This document shows positions 7,668 to 15,676 of a DNA stretch of 64,000 nt, one piece after another. This DNA is from Bog-756 sp035949055. GTDB lineage: Bacteria > Actinomycetota > Acidimicrobiia > Acidimicrobiales > RAAP-2. Under the pieces are notes generated by a model. That model was given only the letters and a program-made list of their open reading frames with translations. It did not search any database and had not been told where the DNA came from. Position 1 is the first letter of the stretch; every line of letters starts with the position of its first letter. The stretch spans positions 62,001 through 126,000 of the forward strand of contig DASZIO010000057.1 of NCBI GenBank assembly GCA_035949055.1. The letters are read 5' to 3'. Position numbers and translations under genes: made by a program.

Positions 7668-8051
7668 ATGCCCGAACCTGTCGTGCCGCCAGCGGGATAT
7701 CACACCGTGACGCCCCGCTTGGTGGTCAGCGACGCCGCCGGTGAGGTGGCGTTCCTGCGCGCCGTATTCGATGCCACGGGCGACGTCCAGTCCGGCCGTC
7801 CCGCGGAGATCCGTATCGGTGATTCGCTGCTCCTGGTGTCGGCGGCCGGCGAGCGTGAGGCCCACCCAGCTTTCCTGTACGTCTACGTGAACGACACCGA
7901 TGTCGCCTATCAGCGAGCACTCGATGCCGGTGCGCTGAGCCTCGAAGCGCCATTCGATACTCCCTATGGCGATCGGCGCGGGATGGTGTGCGATCCGTTC
8001 GGAATCGTGTTCCAGATCGCTCACCGGCTGGCGGATTCCATGTCGCGGTGA
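7668..8051 (+). CDS. VOC family (glyoxalase/bleomycin-resistance fold) protein
   Basis: 127-residue single-domain vicinal-oxygen-chelate protein of the PhnB-like type: HTVTPRLVVSDAAGEVAFLR opens the first beta-alpha unit, IRIGDSLLLVSAA follows, and YVYVNDTDVAYQRALDAGA and GDRRGMVCDPFGIVFQIA give the second half. Metal ligands are not all obvious, so it may bind rather than convert a compound. It lies 33 bases after the SRPBCC-VOC gene with its own leaderless promoter, which suggests a functional link to the same small-molecule response. Confidence 0.85.
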   Translation: MPEPVVPPAGYHTVTPRLVVSDAAGEVAFLRAVFDATGDVQSGRPAEIRIGDSLLLVSAAGEREAHPAFLYVYVNDTDVAYQRALDAGALSLEAPFDTPYGDRRGMVCDPFGIVFQIAHRLADSMSR

Positions 8052-8105
8052 CCACCGCGCTCGGCTCGAGCCCGCCGTCCCCTCCGCCATCGCCAGGCTA
8101 GGTAC

Positions 8106-8699
8106 TCAGGCTCGACTCGCCATCGCATGGATCCGGATGTCGACGTACGGACCAGCAGCTACTTTCATGCCGGTGACGCCAAAGTCGTTCCGGTCGACCC
8201 GAGCGCGCGCCGTAACATGGACGGTCCCGTCTCGCTCGGTGATCTCGTCGATGGCCAGGGTGCAGTCCTGCTGCTGCCCGTGAACAGTGAGCGTGCCGAG
8301 GACCGTCCAGCCCGACGGCGACTCCGCCGCCCTCTCGCCGCGAAACTCGATTGTTGGAAATCGGGCGACATCAAGGAGCTTCTCGCTCCGGACGTGGTCA
8401 TCCCGCTTGGCCATTGGGGTCGTGAAGGTGTCAGCGGTCAGGACAGCGCGGACGGACGACCGGGTGATCGGATCGGCGATCGTGATGCTCCCCTCCGCCA
8501 GCCGCATGGTTCCGCGAATGGTGAAGAGGCCGAACTTGCGGTCCGAGAAGTGGACAGTTGTCGATTCAGGATGGAGACGGTAGGTGCCTCGGGGCAACAT
8601 GGCCATCGACGTGAGCGTCTGGTCTTGTGGCCTGTGGGTCGCCTCATCTTCCCGGCGCAGTTCTCCAGCCGACGGGCCTCGATCTCTGGTCGATCTCAT
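8106..8699 (-). CDS. YceI family protein
   Basis: 197-residue lipocalin-like YceI protein, a family of small beta-barrels that bind isoprenoid or other amphiphilic lipids. Typical features are GTYRLHPESTTVHFSDRKFG, GTMRLAEGSITIADP, MAKRDDHVRSEKLLDVARFP, then TIEFRG and DRNDFGV near the end. No signal peptide is apparent; the first 30 residues are charged and unconserved. The ATG at 8699 has AAAGGAG upstream, while an internal Met near residue 32 would fit the family start as well. It is convergent with the VOC gene. Confidence 0.9.
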   Translation of the reverse strand: MRSTRDRGPSAGELRREDEATHRPQDQTLTSMAMLPRGTYRLHPESTTVHFSDRKFGLFTIRGTMRLAEGSITIADPITRSSVRAVLTADTFTTPMAKRDDHVRSEKLLDVARFPTIEFRGERAAESPSGWTVLGTLTVHGQQQDCTLAIDEITERDGTVHVTARARVDRNDFGVTGMKVAAGPYVDIRIHAMASRA

Positions 8700-9022
8700 G
8701 GGTGACTCCTTTCACTGGACCAGCATCTGTAGGACGACAGAGCCTGTCCAAAAGTGACGAAGGAGCCCGTCCCAGCGCGACAAGAGCAGAGTCAACATGA
8801 GGTATGAGGCCGGACCGTCGGCGCACTTTCCCGGACCGTGCCTCGTCCACTACGCACTGAAGAGCAACGAAGCAACCCGTCGGAGCTCGGGGTTCCCATC
8901 TAGGGCCAGGAGCCGGATCCATTCGCAAACCGTCGCCAACGCCCCGATCGTCCAGGTCAGAACCTCGATGATCCATCCAGTCTGCTCATCCGTAGGGTGG
9001 ACGGGGGAGAGGAGTCGTACTC
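8700..9022 (+). other. Intergenic stretch without recognisable gene
   Basis: About 320 bases between the divergent yceI-like and PPOX genes. Apart from the purine-rich site before each start, I see no convincing -10/-35 pair, repeat or small gene. Confidence 0.4.
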
Positions 9023-9466
9023 GTGACCGCTGACCTAAATCTCGTGCAGGAACTGGCCAGCGCCGACGACTTCCTAGGGGTCGTCGGTGTGGCTCGACCG
9101 GACGGCTCGGTTCACGCTTCCCTGGTCAAGGCCGGGGTTCTTCCGGAGCCACTGGATGGCGAACCGAGCGTCGGAATGGTCGTGACCGGCAACGCACGCA
9201 AGTTGCACCACCTGCGACGGGTGGGCCGCGCCACTGTCGTCTTCAAGGACGGTTGGCGCTGGGCATCGGTCGAGGGAGCGGTGACCCTTCTCGGACCCGA
9301 CGATCATCTGGCGAAGGCCGATCTTGACCTTCCTCAGGTGGTGCGGGAGGTCTACAAAGCCGCAGGAGGAACCCACGATGACTGGGACGAGTTCGACCGC
9401 ATCATGGCCGAGGATCGACGCTGTGCGGTTTTCGTCCGCACCGACGAGATACGTGGCAGCGGCTGA
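9023..9466 (+). CDS. PPOX-class (split-barrel) flavin/F420-dependent protein
   Basis: 147-residue protein of the pyridoxamine 5'-phosphate oxidase-like split barrel, TIGR03618-like, a group that includes F420-dependent biliverdin and related reductases. Seen: ADDFLGVVGVARPDGSVHAS, VGMVVTGNARKLHHLRRVGR and ATVVFKDGWRWASVEGAVTL, then a helical tail with WDEFDRIMAEDRRCAVFV. GTG start preceded by GGGGGAGAGGAG. The cofactor (F420 or FMN) cannot be decided from this sequence alone. It stands alone, convergent with a broken SDR gene. Confidence 0.85.
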   Translation: MTADLNLVQELASADDFLGVVGVARPDGSVHASLVKAGVLPEPLDGEPSVGMVVTGNARKLHHLRRVGRATVVFKDGWRWASVEGAVTLLGPDDHLAKADLDLPQVVREVYKAAGGTHDDWDEFDRIMAEDRRCAVFVRTDEIRGSG

Positions 9467-9471
9467 AAAGG

Positions 9472-9969
9472 TCAGACCAGCACGGAGTCACCGGCCACGT
9501 CAACCGTGATGCCGCTGATCCACGAGGAGTGGTCCGAGGCGAGGAGCACCACGGCGTCGGCAACGTCGTAGGGCGTCCCCAGGCGCTGGATCGGATGGGT
9601 GAGCCGAAGCTGTTCCTGTATCGCCTCTCGTATTTGCCGCTGATTGCGCTGGGTCAGAATGGTTTCGGGACAAGGCAATTCACCCGGATGTCAAACGGTC
9701 CGGCTTGGGCCGCGATGTCCTGGCTGAGCAGTTCAATGCCAGCTTTGGCCGCTGGCGTAGGCCAAGGAGGCTTGTGAGCTGGGGCGGCGCGCGGCGGCGG
9801 ACGACATGGTGATGACGTTGCCGTGGTGACGTTGTTTCATCCCGGGCCGGAACGCCTGGATGGTCAGGAAGGAGACCGGGACCACCACGACCTCGAGTTT
9901 CATCTCCATAACCATGGCAGCCGCCGATTTGGGCGATGTTTCACTGCGCACATCGGTGCTGCTGCTCAT
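9472..9969 (-). pseudogene. Short-chain dehydrogenase, truncated and frameshifted
   Basis: Three reading frames are needed to read one SDR. From the ATG at 9969 (with CGGAGG upstream) the frame gives SFLTIQAFRPGMKQRHHGNV, ITMSSAAARRPSSQA and then LAYASGQSWH before a stop. One frame over it continues AKAGIELLSQDIAAQ, AGPFDIRVNCLVP, and after a second slip PETILTQRNQRQIREAI, then LGTPYDVADAVVLLASDHSS and ISGITVDVAGDSVLV. The Rossmann TGxxxGIG half is missing entirely. Two frameshifts plus loss of the cofactor-binding region make it inactive. The surviving start and ribosome site suggest that an internal deletion, not a promoter loss, began the decay. Confidence 0.8.
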
Positions 9970-10164
9970 GGTGACCTCCGTCTCATGAGACCTCCGTCGA
10001 TCTGTCGTCCTCCCACGATCGCGCCCGGGGCTCCTGGTCGCGCCCGTGGGAGTCCCTGGTCGACGCATCGGTCTGCAGAGCCGATTTCGACTGGATTTCC
10101 TGCCAAGCGAACGGTCGAGGTCCAGGGGACGGTTCGTCCGAAGTCGTTTACGCTTCGCTGACGA

Positions 10165-12924
10165 ATGGTCGCCCCCCACCTGCCGAGTTTCCGGGGCCGG
10201 ACCAGTGAGTGCCAGGCGCTGGATCGGCTGCTCGAGAATGTGCGTGGCGGGCAGAGCGCGGTCCTGGTCATCCGCGGTCAGGTCGGTGTCGGAAAGACCG
10301 CCCTCTTGCGCTACGCCGCCCGTCGGGCCTCCGGGTTCCGGGTCGCCCAGATCGCCGGGGTCGAGGCAGAAATGGAGTTGCCGTTCGCCGGGCTGCACCA
10401 GTTGTGCTCGGGGATGCTCGGCCAGCTCGATGCTCTTCCCAAGCCCCAGCAGGATGCTCTGCGGATCGCGCTCGGCCTCTCGTCGGGAGATGCCCCCGAC
10501 CGGTTCCTGGTGGCGGCGGCAGCACTGAGCCTGCTGTCCGAGGTGGCCGATGAACGTCCGCTGGTGTGCTTCGTGGATGATGCGCAATGGCTTGACGGCG
10601 CCTCGGGTCAGGTTCTCGGCTTTGTGGCGCGAAGACTGCTGGCGGAGCAGGTCGCGATGGTGTTCGGGCTGCGGGACCCGAGCCGCGAATGCAACCTCGA
10701 AGGCCTGCCCGAGCTGGCGCTCGGAGGCCTGGAAGAGCCGGAGGCGCGCGCCTTGCTGGCGACGGTTGTTCCCGGTCGAATTGATGAGGGCGTCCGAGAC
10801 CGGATCATCGCGGAAACCCGGGGCAACCCACTGGCACTGCTGGAACTTTCGAGGGGCATGAGCGCGGCGGCGCCGGCGGGTGGATTCGGCATCCCCAAGG
10901 CGGGAGATCTGCCTGATCGGATCGAGGAGCACTACCTGGGCCAGGTTGGCGCTCTGCCCGAGACGACGCAACGCCTGATGCTGCTGGCGGCGGCCGAACC
11001 CGTCGGAGACGCCTCGCTGCTGTGGCGGGCCGCCCAGGCGCTTGGGATCGGACGAGCCGCCGCGGAGCCGGCTGAGGCAGAGCAGTTGCTGGAGATCGGC
11101 GCCCGGGTGAGGTTCCGTCATCCGCTGGTGCGATCGGCGGTCTATCGGGTCGCGTCGGCGGGGGATCGACGAGCCGTTCACGGGGCCCTGGCCGCCGCCA
11201 CGGACGCCGAGCTCGATCCTGATCGGCGGGCCTGGCATCGTGCGCACGCGGCTCAGGACCCAGACGAGGATGTGGCCTGCGAGCTGCTTCAGTGCGCGAG
11301 CGAAGCGGAACGCCGTGGAGGGATCGCGGCCTCCGCCGCATTCTTGGAGCGGGCGATGACGCTCACTCCCGACCCTGGCCAGCGAGCGTTACGAGCGCTC
11401 GCCGCGGCATGGGCGAAGTTCGAGGCCGGAGACTTCCCGGCTGCGGAATCGCTGCTGGCGACAGCGGGCGGCGGCCCGCTCGACGAGCTCGGTCAAGCAC
11501 GGGTAGAACGTATGCGCGCCCAGATCGCCTTTGACCTGCGGCGCGGTAGTGACGCTCCGCCACTCCTCCTGCGCGCGGCACAACGGCTCGAACGCCTCGA
11601 CCCCGAACTCGCGCGGGAGACCTACCTGGAGGCACTGGTTGCCGCGATCTACGCCGGCCGACTGGCCCCCGACACCGACTCGGTTGACATTGCCCTGGCG
11701 GCTCGGTCGGTGTCCCTCGACCCCGAGCCATCGACGGCCAGGCAGCTGCTGCTGCTCGGCCTTGCGACCCGTTTGACCGGGAGCTACGCCATGGCTGTTC
11801 CGACCTTGGCCGGCGCGCTCCGCGCCCATCTGGCCGAAGAGCGGCAACTGGATTGGTTGTCGGTGGCCTACAACCTCGCCGCGATGGAGTTGTGGGACGA
11901 CCAGGCGTGGTTCGAGCTCGCCTCCAGTCAGGCCGACCACGCCCGATCGACCGGGGTGTTGGTCTTGCTTCCCTATGCGCTCGACTATCTGGCGGGGTTT
12001 CACATCCAAGCTGGGGAGCTTGCGGCCGCTGCCGGAATTCTGAGTGAGGCCGAGGGTCTCGACCTGGGCATCAGGGCCGAGACCCTGCCGTATACTCCGC
12101 TGCGGCTCGCCGCGTGGCGAGGCCAGACCTCGATCGCTTTGGATCTCGTCGAAGTGATGATGCGGGGTGCACTGGCCCGGGGCGAGGGATGCGCGATAAC
12201 TGCCACCGAGTACTCGACGGCGCTCCTCTACAACGGCATTGGTCAATACGAGCTGGCCCTCGAGTCGGCCCGGAATGCTGCCGCGCCAGATGAGATCGTC
12301 ACTTCATCATGGGCGTTGTACGAGTTGGTAGAGGCGGCCTCGAGGTGCGGACAGCGGGAGGTTGCGCGTGAGGCGGCCGATCGGCTGTCGGAGCGTGCGA
12401 GTGCGAGCGGGACTGAATGGGCAAGGGGAGTTGTGGCGCGCTCGTACGCACTTGTCGAAGACGGCGAGGCGGCCGAGAAGCTCTACCGCCAAGCGATCGA
12501 GTGGCTCGGCCATTCCCGGATGACAGCACACCTGGCCCGGGCCCAGCTGATCTACGGGGAGTGGCTACGTCGCGAGAACAGGCGAGTCGACGCGCGCCAA
12601 CAGCTTCGGGAGGCGCATGAGATGCTCGCCTCGATGGGCGCCAGTGGATTCGCAGACCGGGCTCGTCGCGAGTTGTTGGCCACAGGCGAGAAAGTGCGAA
12701 AGCGCCGAGACGACACCCGCGACGAGCTCACCCCTCAGGAACTGAATATCGCACGGCTTGCCCGGGACGGACGGACGAACCCAGAGATCGGCGCGGAGCT
12801 GTTCATCAGTGCCCGCACAGTCGAATGGCATCTGCGGAAGGTCTTCACCAAGCTCGGGATCAGTTCACGCCGAGGCCTGCGCGAGGCTCTGCCGAGCCGT
12901 GAACGGAAGGGGGCCCCGAGGTAG
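10165..12924 (+). CDS. LuxR-type regulator with AAA ATPase domain (LAL family)
   Basis: 919-residue large ATP-binding LuxR-like regulator. The N terminus carries a Walker A (GQVGVGKT, residues 38-45) and a Walker B-like LVCFVDDAQWLD near residue 135. A long helical TPR-like middle follows, and a GerE/LuxR helix-turn-helix closes it: LTPQELNIARLARDG, TNPEIGAELFISARTVEWHL, KVFTKLGISSR (about residues 855-900). ATG start with no ribosome site; TACGCT ends 10 bases before it, so the leader is very short. It diverges from the broken SDR and precedes the peroxiredoxin/isomerase run, which are plausible targets. Confidence 0.93.
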   Translation: MVAPHLPSFRGRTSECQALDRLLENVRGGQSAVLVIRGQVGVGKTALLRYAARRASGFRVAQIAGVEAEMELPFAGLHQLCSGMLGQLDALPKPQQDALRIALGLSSGDAPDRFLVAAAALSLLSEVADERPLVCFVDDAQWLDGASGQVLGFVARRLLAEQVAMVFGLRDPSRECNLEGLPELALGGLEEPEARALLATVVPGRIDEGVRDRIIAETRGNPLALLELSRGMSAAAPAGGFGIPKAGDLPDRIEEHYLGQVGALPETTQRLMLLAAAEPVGDASLLWRAAQALGIGRAAAEPAEAEQLLEIGARVRFRHPLVRSAVYRVASAGDRRAVHGALAAATDAELDPDRRAWHRAHAAQDPDEDVACELLQCASEAERRGGIAASAAFLERAMTLTPDPGQRALRALAAAWAKFEAGDFPAAESLLATAGGGPLDELGQARVERMRAQIAFDLRRGSDAPPLLLRAAQRLERLDPELARETYLEALVAAIYAGRLAPDTDSVDIALAARSVSLDPEPSTARQLLLLGLATRLTGSYAMAVPTLAGALRAHLAEERQLDWLSVAYNLAAMELWDDQAWFELASSQADHARSTGVLVLLPYALDYLAGFHIQAGELAAAAGILSEAEGLDLGIRAETLPYTPLRLAAWRGQTSIALDLVEVMMRGALARGEGCAITATEYSTALLYNGIGQYELALESARNAAAPDEIVTSSWALYELVEAASRCGQREVAREAADRLSERASASGTEWARGVVARSYALVEDGEAAEKLYRQAIEWLGHSRMTAHLARAQLIYGEWLRRENRRVDARQQLREAHEMLASMGASGFADRARRELLATGEKVRKRRDDTRDELTPQELNIARLARDGRTNPEIGAELFISARTVEWHLRKVFTKLGISSRRGLREALPSRERKGAPR

Positions 12925-13024
12925 CGCCTGGCATCTGACCAGGGCAATACCCGGGTTCGATCGCCGGCGCGGGTAGCGCAGACTCGGTTCAAGATCGTCG
13001 ACCATCAACCACAGGGAGTGGTCT

Positions 13025-13282
13025 ATGCCCGGCTTCACTGTCAACCGCCTCCAGCTCGCGTCATGGACTGTCACCTTCGACAATCCGCCTGTCAACCTGG
13101 TCGATCCAGAGATGATCCTGGACCTGCAGGCTCTGGTCGATCAGCTCGAACACGATCCCGTCGTGGCGGTAGTCGTGTTCAAAAGTGCTCATGGCGACCA
13201 CTTCTTGCGGCCCTATGACATGTCCCGGGTGGCCGACACGCCGACTGCCCCCGGCCCGACCGGGATGCAAGCCTCGATCTAG
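13025..13282 (+). pseudogene. Enoyl-CoA hydratase/isomerase, N-terminal fragment
   Basis: 85 residues that begin as a normal crotonase: FTVNRLQLASWTVTFDNPPV, NLVDPEMILDLQALVDQLE, VAVVVFKSAHGDHFL. The frame then stops at TAG before the oxyanion-hole Gly-Gly strand and both catalytic glutamates, about a third of the way through the family length (near 250). The ribosome site AGGGAG is intact. The following 55 bases carry no continuation in other frames, so the 3' part was deleted rather than frameshifted. Either a remnant or a peptide of unknown use. Confidence 0.65.
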
Positions 13283-13337
13283 GCCGCTACCGCCACCCGA
13301 CAACCGTCACAGTCACACGACAAGAGGAGACAGCGAT

Positions 13338-13994
13338 ATGCGAGCTGACATTGCCCCGGGGGGCGTTTTCCCCGACTATGAGCTCACCGATCACACCAAG
13401 GTCCGACGGCGACTGAGCGAGCTGCAAGGAAACGATCCGATGATCCTTTTGCTCTCTCGGGGCCATTTCTGCCCGAAGGACCATCAGCAGCACCTCGAGT
13501 TGGCGGCGTTCTATCCCAAGATCTCGGTCGGGTACACCCAGATCGTGACCATCTCGACCGACAACATCATCGAGACCCGCGAGTTCCGGGCGTCGGTCGG
13601 CGCTGAGTGGACCTTTCTCTCTGACGTGGGGCGCAAGGTGCAGAAGGATCTCGACATCCAGGAGTACACGGACCCCTATCACGATCCGATGGTCCCGCAC
13701 ACCCTCGTGCTCAAGCCTGGACTCGTCATCCACAGCGTCTACAACGGCTACTGGTTCTGGGGCAGGCCATCACCCGACGACCTTCGCCGCGACCTCCGCG
13801 AGGCCACACGCGAGATCCGTCCTGACTGGGATCTGAGCACGCCCGGTCTTCGCAAAGCCTGGGACGCCGGTGACCGCTCGCAGTTCTACGCAGACCCCGG
13901 CGCCCAGCCCGCATCGGCTCGGTCTCGGCAGAACACGCGCCGCGACCAGGGACTCCCAAGGACCCGATCGACGGCTCCGCGGACAATGCCGTGA
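13338..13994 (+). CDS. Peroxiredoxin-like (AhpC/TSA, redoxin-fold) protein
   Basis: 218-residue thioredoxin-fold protein. GGVFPDYELTDHTKVRRRLS opens the fold, and the likely peroxidatic Cys is C45 in LLLSRGHFCPKDHQQH. TIVTISTDNIIETREFR-like and EWTFLSDVGRKVQKDLDI blocks and the HTLVLKPGLVIHSVYNGYWF strand complete it. Only one Cys is conserved in position, so it would be a 1-Cys type. The last 30 or so residues (Arg/Ser/Pro/Thr-rich) are low-complexity and may be a read-through tail. AGAGGAGA precedes the ATG. It starts the run continuing to 15675. Confidence 0.83.
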   Translation: MRADIAPGGVFPDYELTDHTKVRRRLSELQGNDPMILLLSRGHFCPKDHQQHLELAAFYPKISVGYTQIVTISTDNIIETREFRASVGAEWTFLSDVGRKVQKDLDIQEYTDPYHDPMVPHTLVLKPGLVIHSVYNGYWFWGRPSPDDLRRDLREATREIRPDWDLSTPGLRKAWDAGDRSQFYADPGAQPASARSRQNTRRDQGLPRTRSTAPRTMP

Positions 13995-14079
13995 AGACGC
14001 CACGAGCCTCAGGTGCAGGTCTGCCCCTGCACGACGTCTGAATCAGCACCGGAAGCTCAACACCCGAAAGGCGAGAACA

Positions 14080-14385
14080 GTGGAATTTCTGGTCGAGTTC
14101 GAACTCAATGTTCCGGAGGGCGCACCGCAGTCTGAGGTGCAGGACCGGGAGAACGCCGAGGCCGCCGCGGCGGCCAAGCTGGCCGACGAAGGGCACTTGG
14201 TCCGGCTCTGGACCGTCCGGGTCGGACCTGACCAAACCAGGGCCCTCGGGCTGTACCGGGCCGACAGCGAGTCGGAGCTGGATGCTCTTCTACGCGCCTT
14301 GCCGCTCTCCGACTGGATGGACGTCATCATCACGGCACTCGGACAGCATCCCAACGACCCGGCGACGGCCCGTGCGACCGGTTGA
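14080..14385 (+). CDS. Muconolactone delta-isomerase-like protein
   Basis: 101-residue dimeric alpha-beta barrel protein of the muconolactone isomerase family. MEFLVEFELNVPEGA opens the first strand, ENAEAAAAAKLADEGHLVRLW the long helix and following strand, and ALGLYRADSESELDALLRAL, PLSDWMDVIITALGQHP the second half. True CatC proteins are about 95 residues, so the length fits. GTG start with GAAAGGCGAG upstream. No catechol ring-cleavage genes are nearby, so it may act on another lactone within the 13.3-15.7 kb cluster. Confidence 0.85.
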   Translation: MEFLVEFELNVPEGAPQSEVQDRENAEAAAAAKLADEGHLVRLWTVRVGPDQTRALGLYRADSESELDALLRALPLSDWMDVIITALGQHPNDPATARATG

Positions 14386-14455
14386 TCGGCCGTCGACGGG
14401 TCACGTTCCCCCACACAGCCGCGCCGACCCAGCACGCGACCAACAGGAGTCAGCC

Positions 14456-14929
14456 ATGAGCAATCGGCTTCCCGATCCTCGCCTGACCAGGATCTACCGC
14501 TTGGAGGTGACCCTCGGCCCGGCCTGGGATGTCGGCGACACCACCTCGGGTCGACGCCGAATCGTCCCCCTGACCGGCGGGACGTTCGCCGGACCGGAGC
14601 TCAGCGGGAAACTGCTCCCCGGCGCCAGTGCCGACTGGCAGATCGTAAGGCCGGACGGCACAGCATTCGGCGACATCCGCTACACACTGCAGACTGACCG
14701 CGGCGACCTGCTCTACGTGCAGTCCCGAGGTGTGCGCCACGGTAGCGAAGACGTCCTGGCACGTCTTGGCCGCGGTGAGGACGTAGACGCCGGCGAGTAC
14801 ACCTTCCGCACGTCGACCCAGATCGAATCGGCCGCGGCTGATCTCGATTGGTTGAACAAGGGAATTTTCATCAGCGTCGCCGGCCGTCAGCCGGCAGGCG
14901 TCATCTACGAGACGTACCTCGTCGGATGA
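14456..14929 (+). CDS. DUF3237 family protein
   Basis: 157-residue protein of the DUF3237 beta-barrel family, whose biochemical role is unknown to me. RIYRLEVTLGPAWDVGDTTS and RRRIVPLTGGTFAGPELSGK followed by LLPGASADWQIVRPDG, and LDWLNKGIFISVAGRQP near the end, are the family blocks. Start has CAGGAG upstream. It overlaps the SDR gene by ATGA, so the two proteins are translationally coupled and likely act in one pathway. Confidence 0.88.
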   Translation: MSNRLPDPRLTRIYRLEVTLGPAWDVGDTTSGRRRIVPLTGGTFAGPELSGKLLPGASADWQIVRPDGTAFGDIRYTLQTDRGDLLYVQSRGVRHGSEDVLARLGRGEDVDAGEYTFRTSTQIESAAADLDWLNKGIFISVAGRQPAGVIYETYLVG

Positions 14930-15675
14930 ACCCGGCGTCCGACCACACCCGTCTCTCAGCTTCGTCTGATGCTGACCGACGGGTCGCGATCATCACCGGT
15001 GCATCCCGAGGCATCGGCGCAGGACTGGTCGACGCGTTCCGCGGTGTCGGCTACTCGGTCGTAGCCACCTCGCGCTCGATCCGTCCCTCTGATGACGACG
15101 ACATCCTCACCGTGGAGGGCGACATCACTGATCTCGAGACCGCGCAGAGCGTGGTGGAGCAGTCGGTTGAACGGTTCAGACGGATCGACACGCTGGTCAA
15201 CAACGCAGGGATCTTCATCGGAAAACCCTTCACGGACTACTCACTCGACGACTTTCTCGCCATCACAGCTCTGAACCTGGGCGGCTTCTTCCATATGACT
15301 CAGTCCGTCGTTCGCCAAATGCTCACCCAGGGCAGCGGCCACATCGTCAACATCACCACGAGCCTGGTCGACCATGCGGACAGCCAGAGGCCCGCCGCGC
15401 TCACGGCCCTGACCAAAGGGGGATTGGCGGCCGTCACCCGGTCCCTGGCCATCGAGTACGCCGCCCGCGGCGTCCGGGTGAACGCCGTAGCCCCCGGAGT
15501 CATCCAGACTCCTGAGTACGCCCCAGCATCGTATGAGGGCATGGCCGAGCTCCACCCCCTTGGCCGGATCGGTGAAGTGGGCGACGTCGTCGACGGGATC
15601 CTCTATCTCGAACAGGCCCCGTTCGTCACTGGGGAGATCCTGCACATCGACGGTGGTCAGGCCGCTGGCCACTGA
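14926..15675 (+). CDS. SDR-fold oxidoreductase lacking the catalytic tyrosine
   Basis: 249-residue short-chain dehydrogenase fold. The NAD(P)-binding TGASRGIG is at residues 24-31 and NNAG at 92-95. The C-terminal IDGGQAAGH end is typical. At the active site the lysine is K164 (ALTALTKGG), but the position four residues before it, normally Tyr, is Thr160. Ser146 (ITTS) is in about the right place for the catalytic serine. Either another residue supplies the acid/base or the protein no longer acts as a dehydrogenase. It is coupled to the DUF3237 gene by a 4-base overlap and is convergent with the sigma factor. Confidence 0.88.
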   Translation: MNPASDHTRLSASSDADRRVAIITGASRGIGAGLVDAFRGVGYSVVATSRSIRPSDDDDILTVEGDITDLETAQSVVEQSVERFRRIDTLVNNAGIFIGKPFTDYSLDDFLAITALNLGGFFHMTQSVVRQMLTQGSGHIVNITTSLVDHADSQRPAALTALTKGGLAAVTRSLAIEYAARGVRVNAVAPGVIQTPEYAPASYEGMAELHPLGRIGEVGDVVDGILYLEQAPFVTGEILHIDGGQAAGH

Positions 15676-15676
15676 A

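Noticed and set aside
9733..11247. 504-codon open frame on the minus strand across the LuxR-type regulator
   Set aside because: It is the reverse-strand shadow of the regulator gene; only its last 78 codons (from 9969) carry real similarity, to the SDR pseudogene.
12953..12964. GGGTTCGATCG resembling a tRNA T-arm
   Set aside because: The last conserved C of the loop stem is missing and no acceptor, D-arm or anticodon arm can be folded around it.
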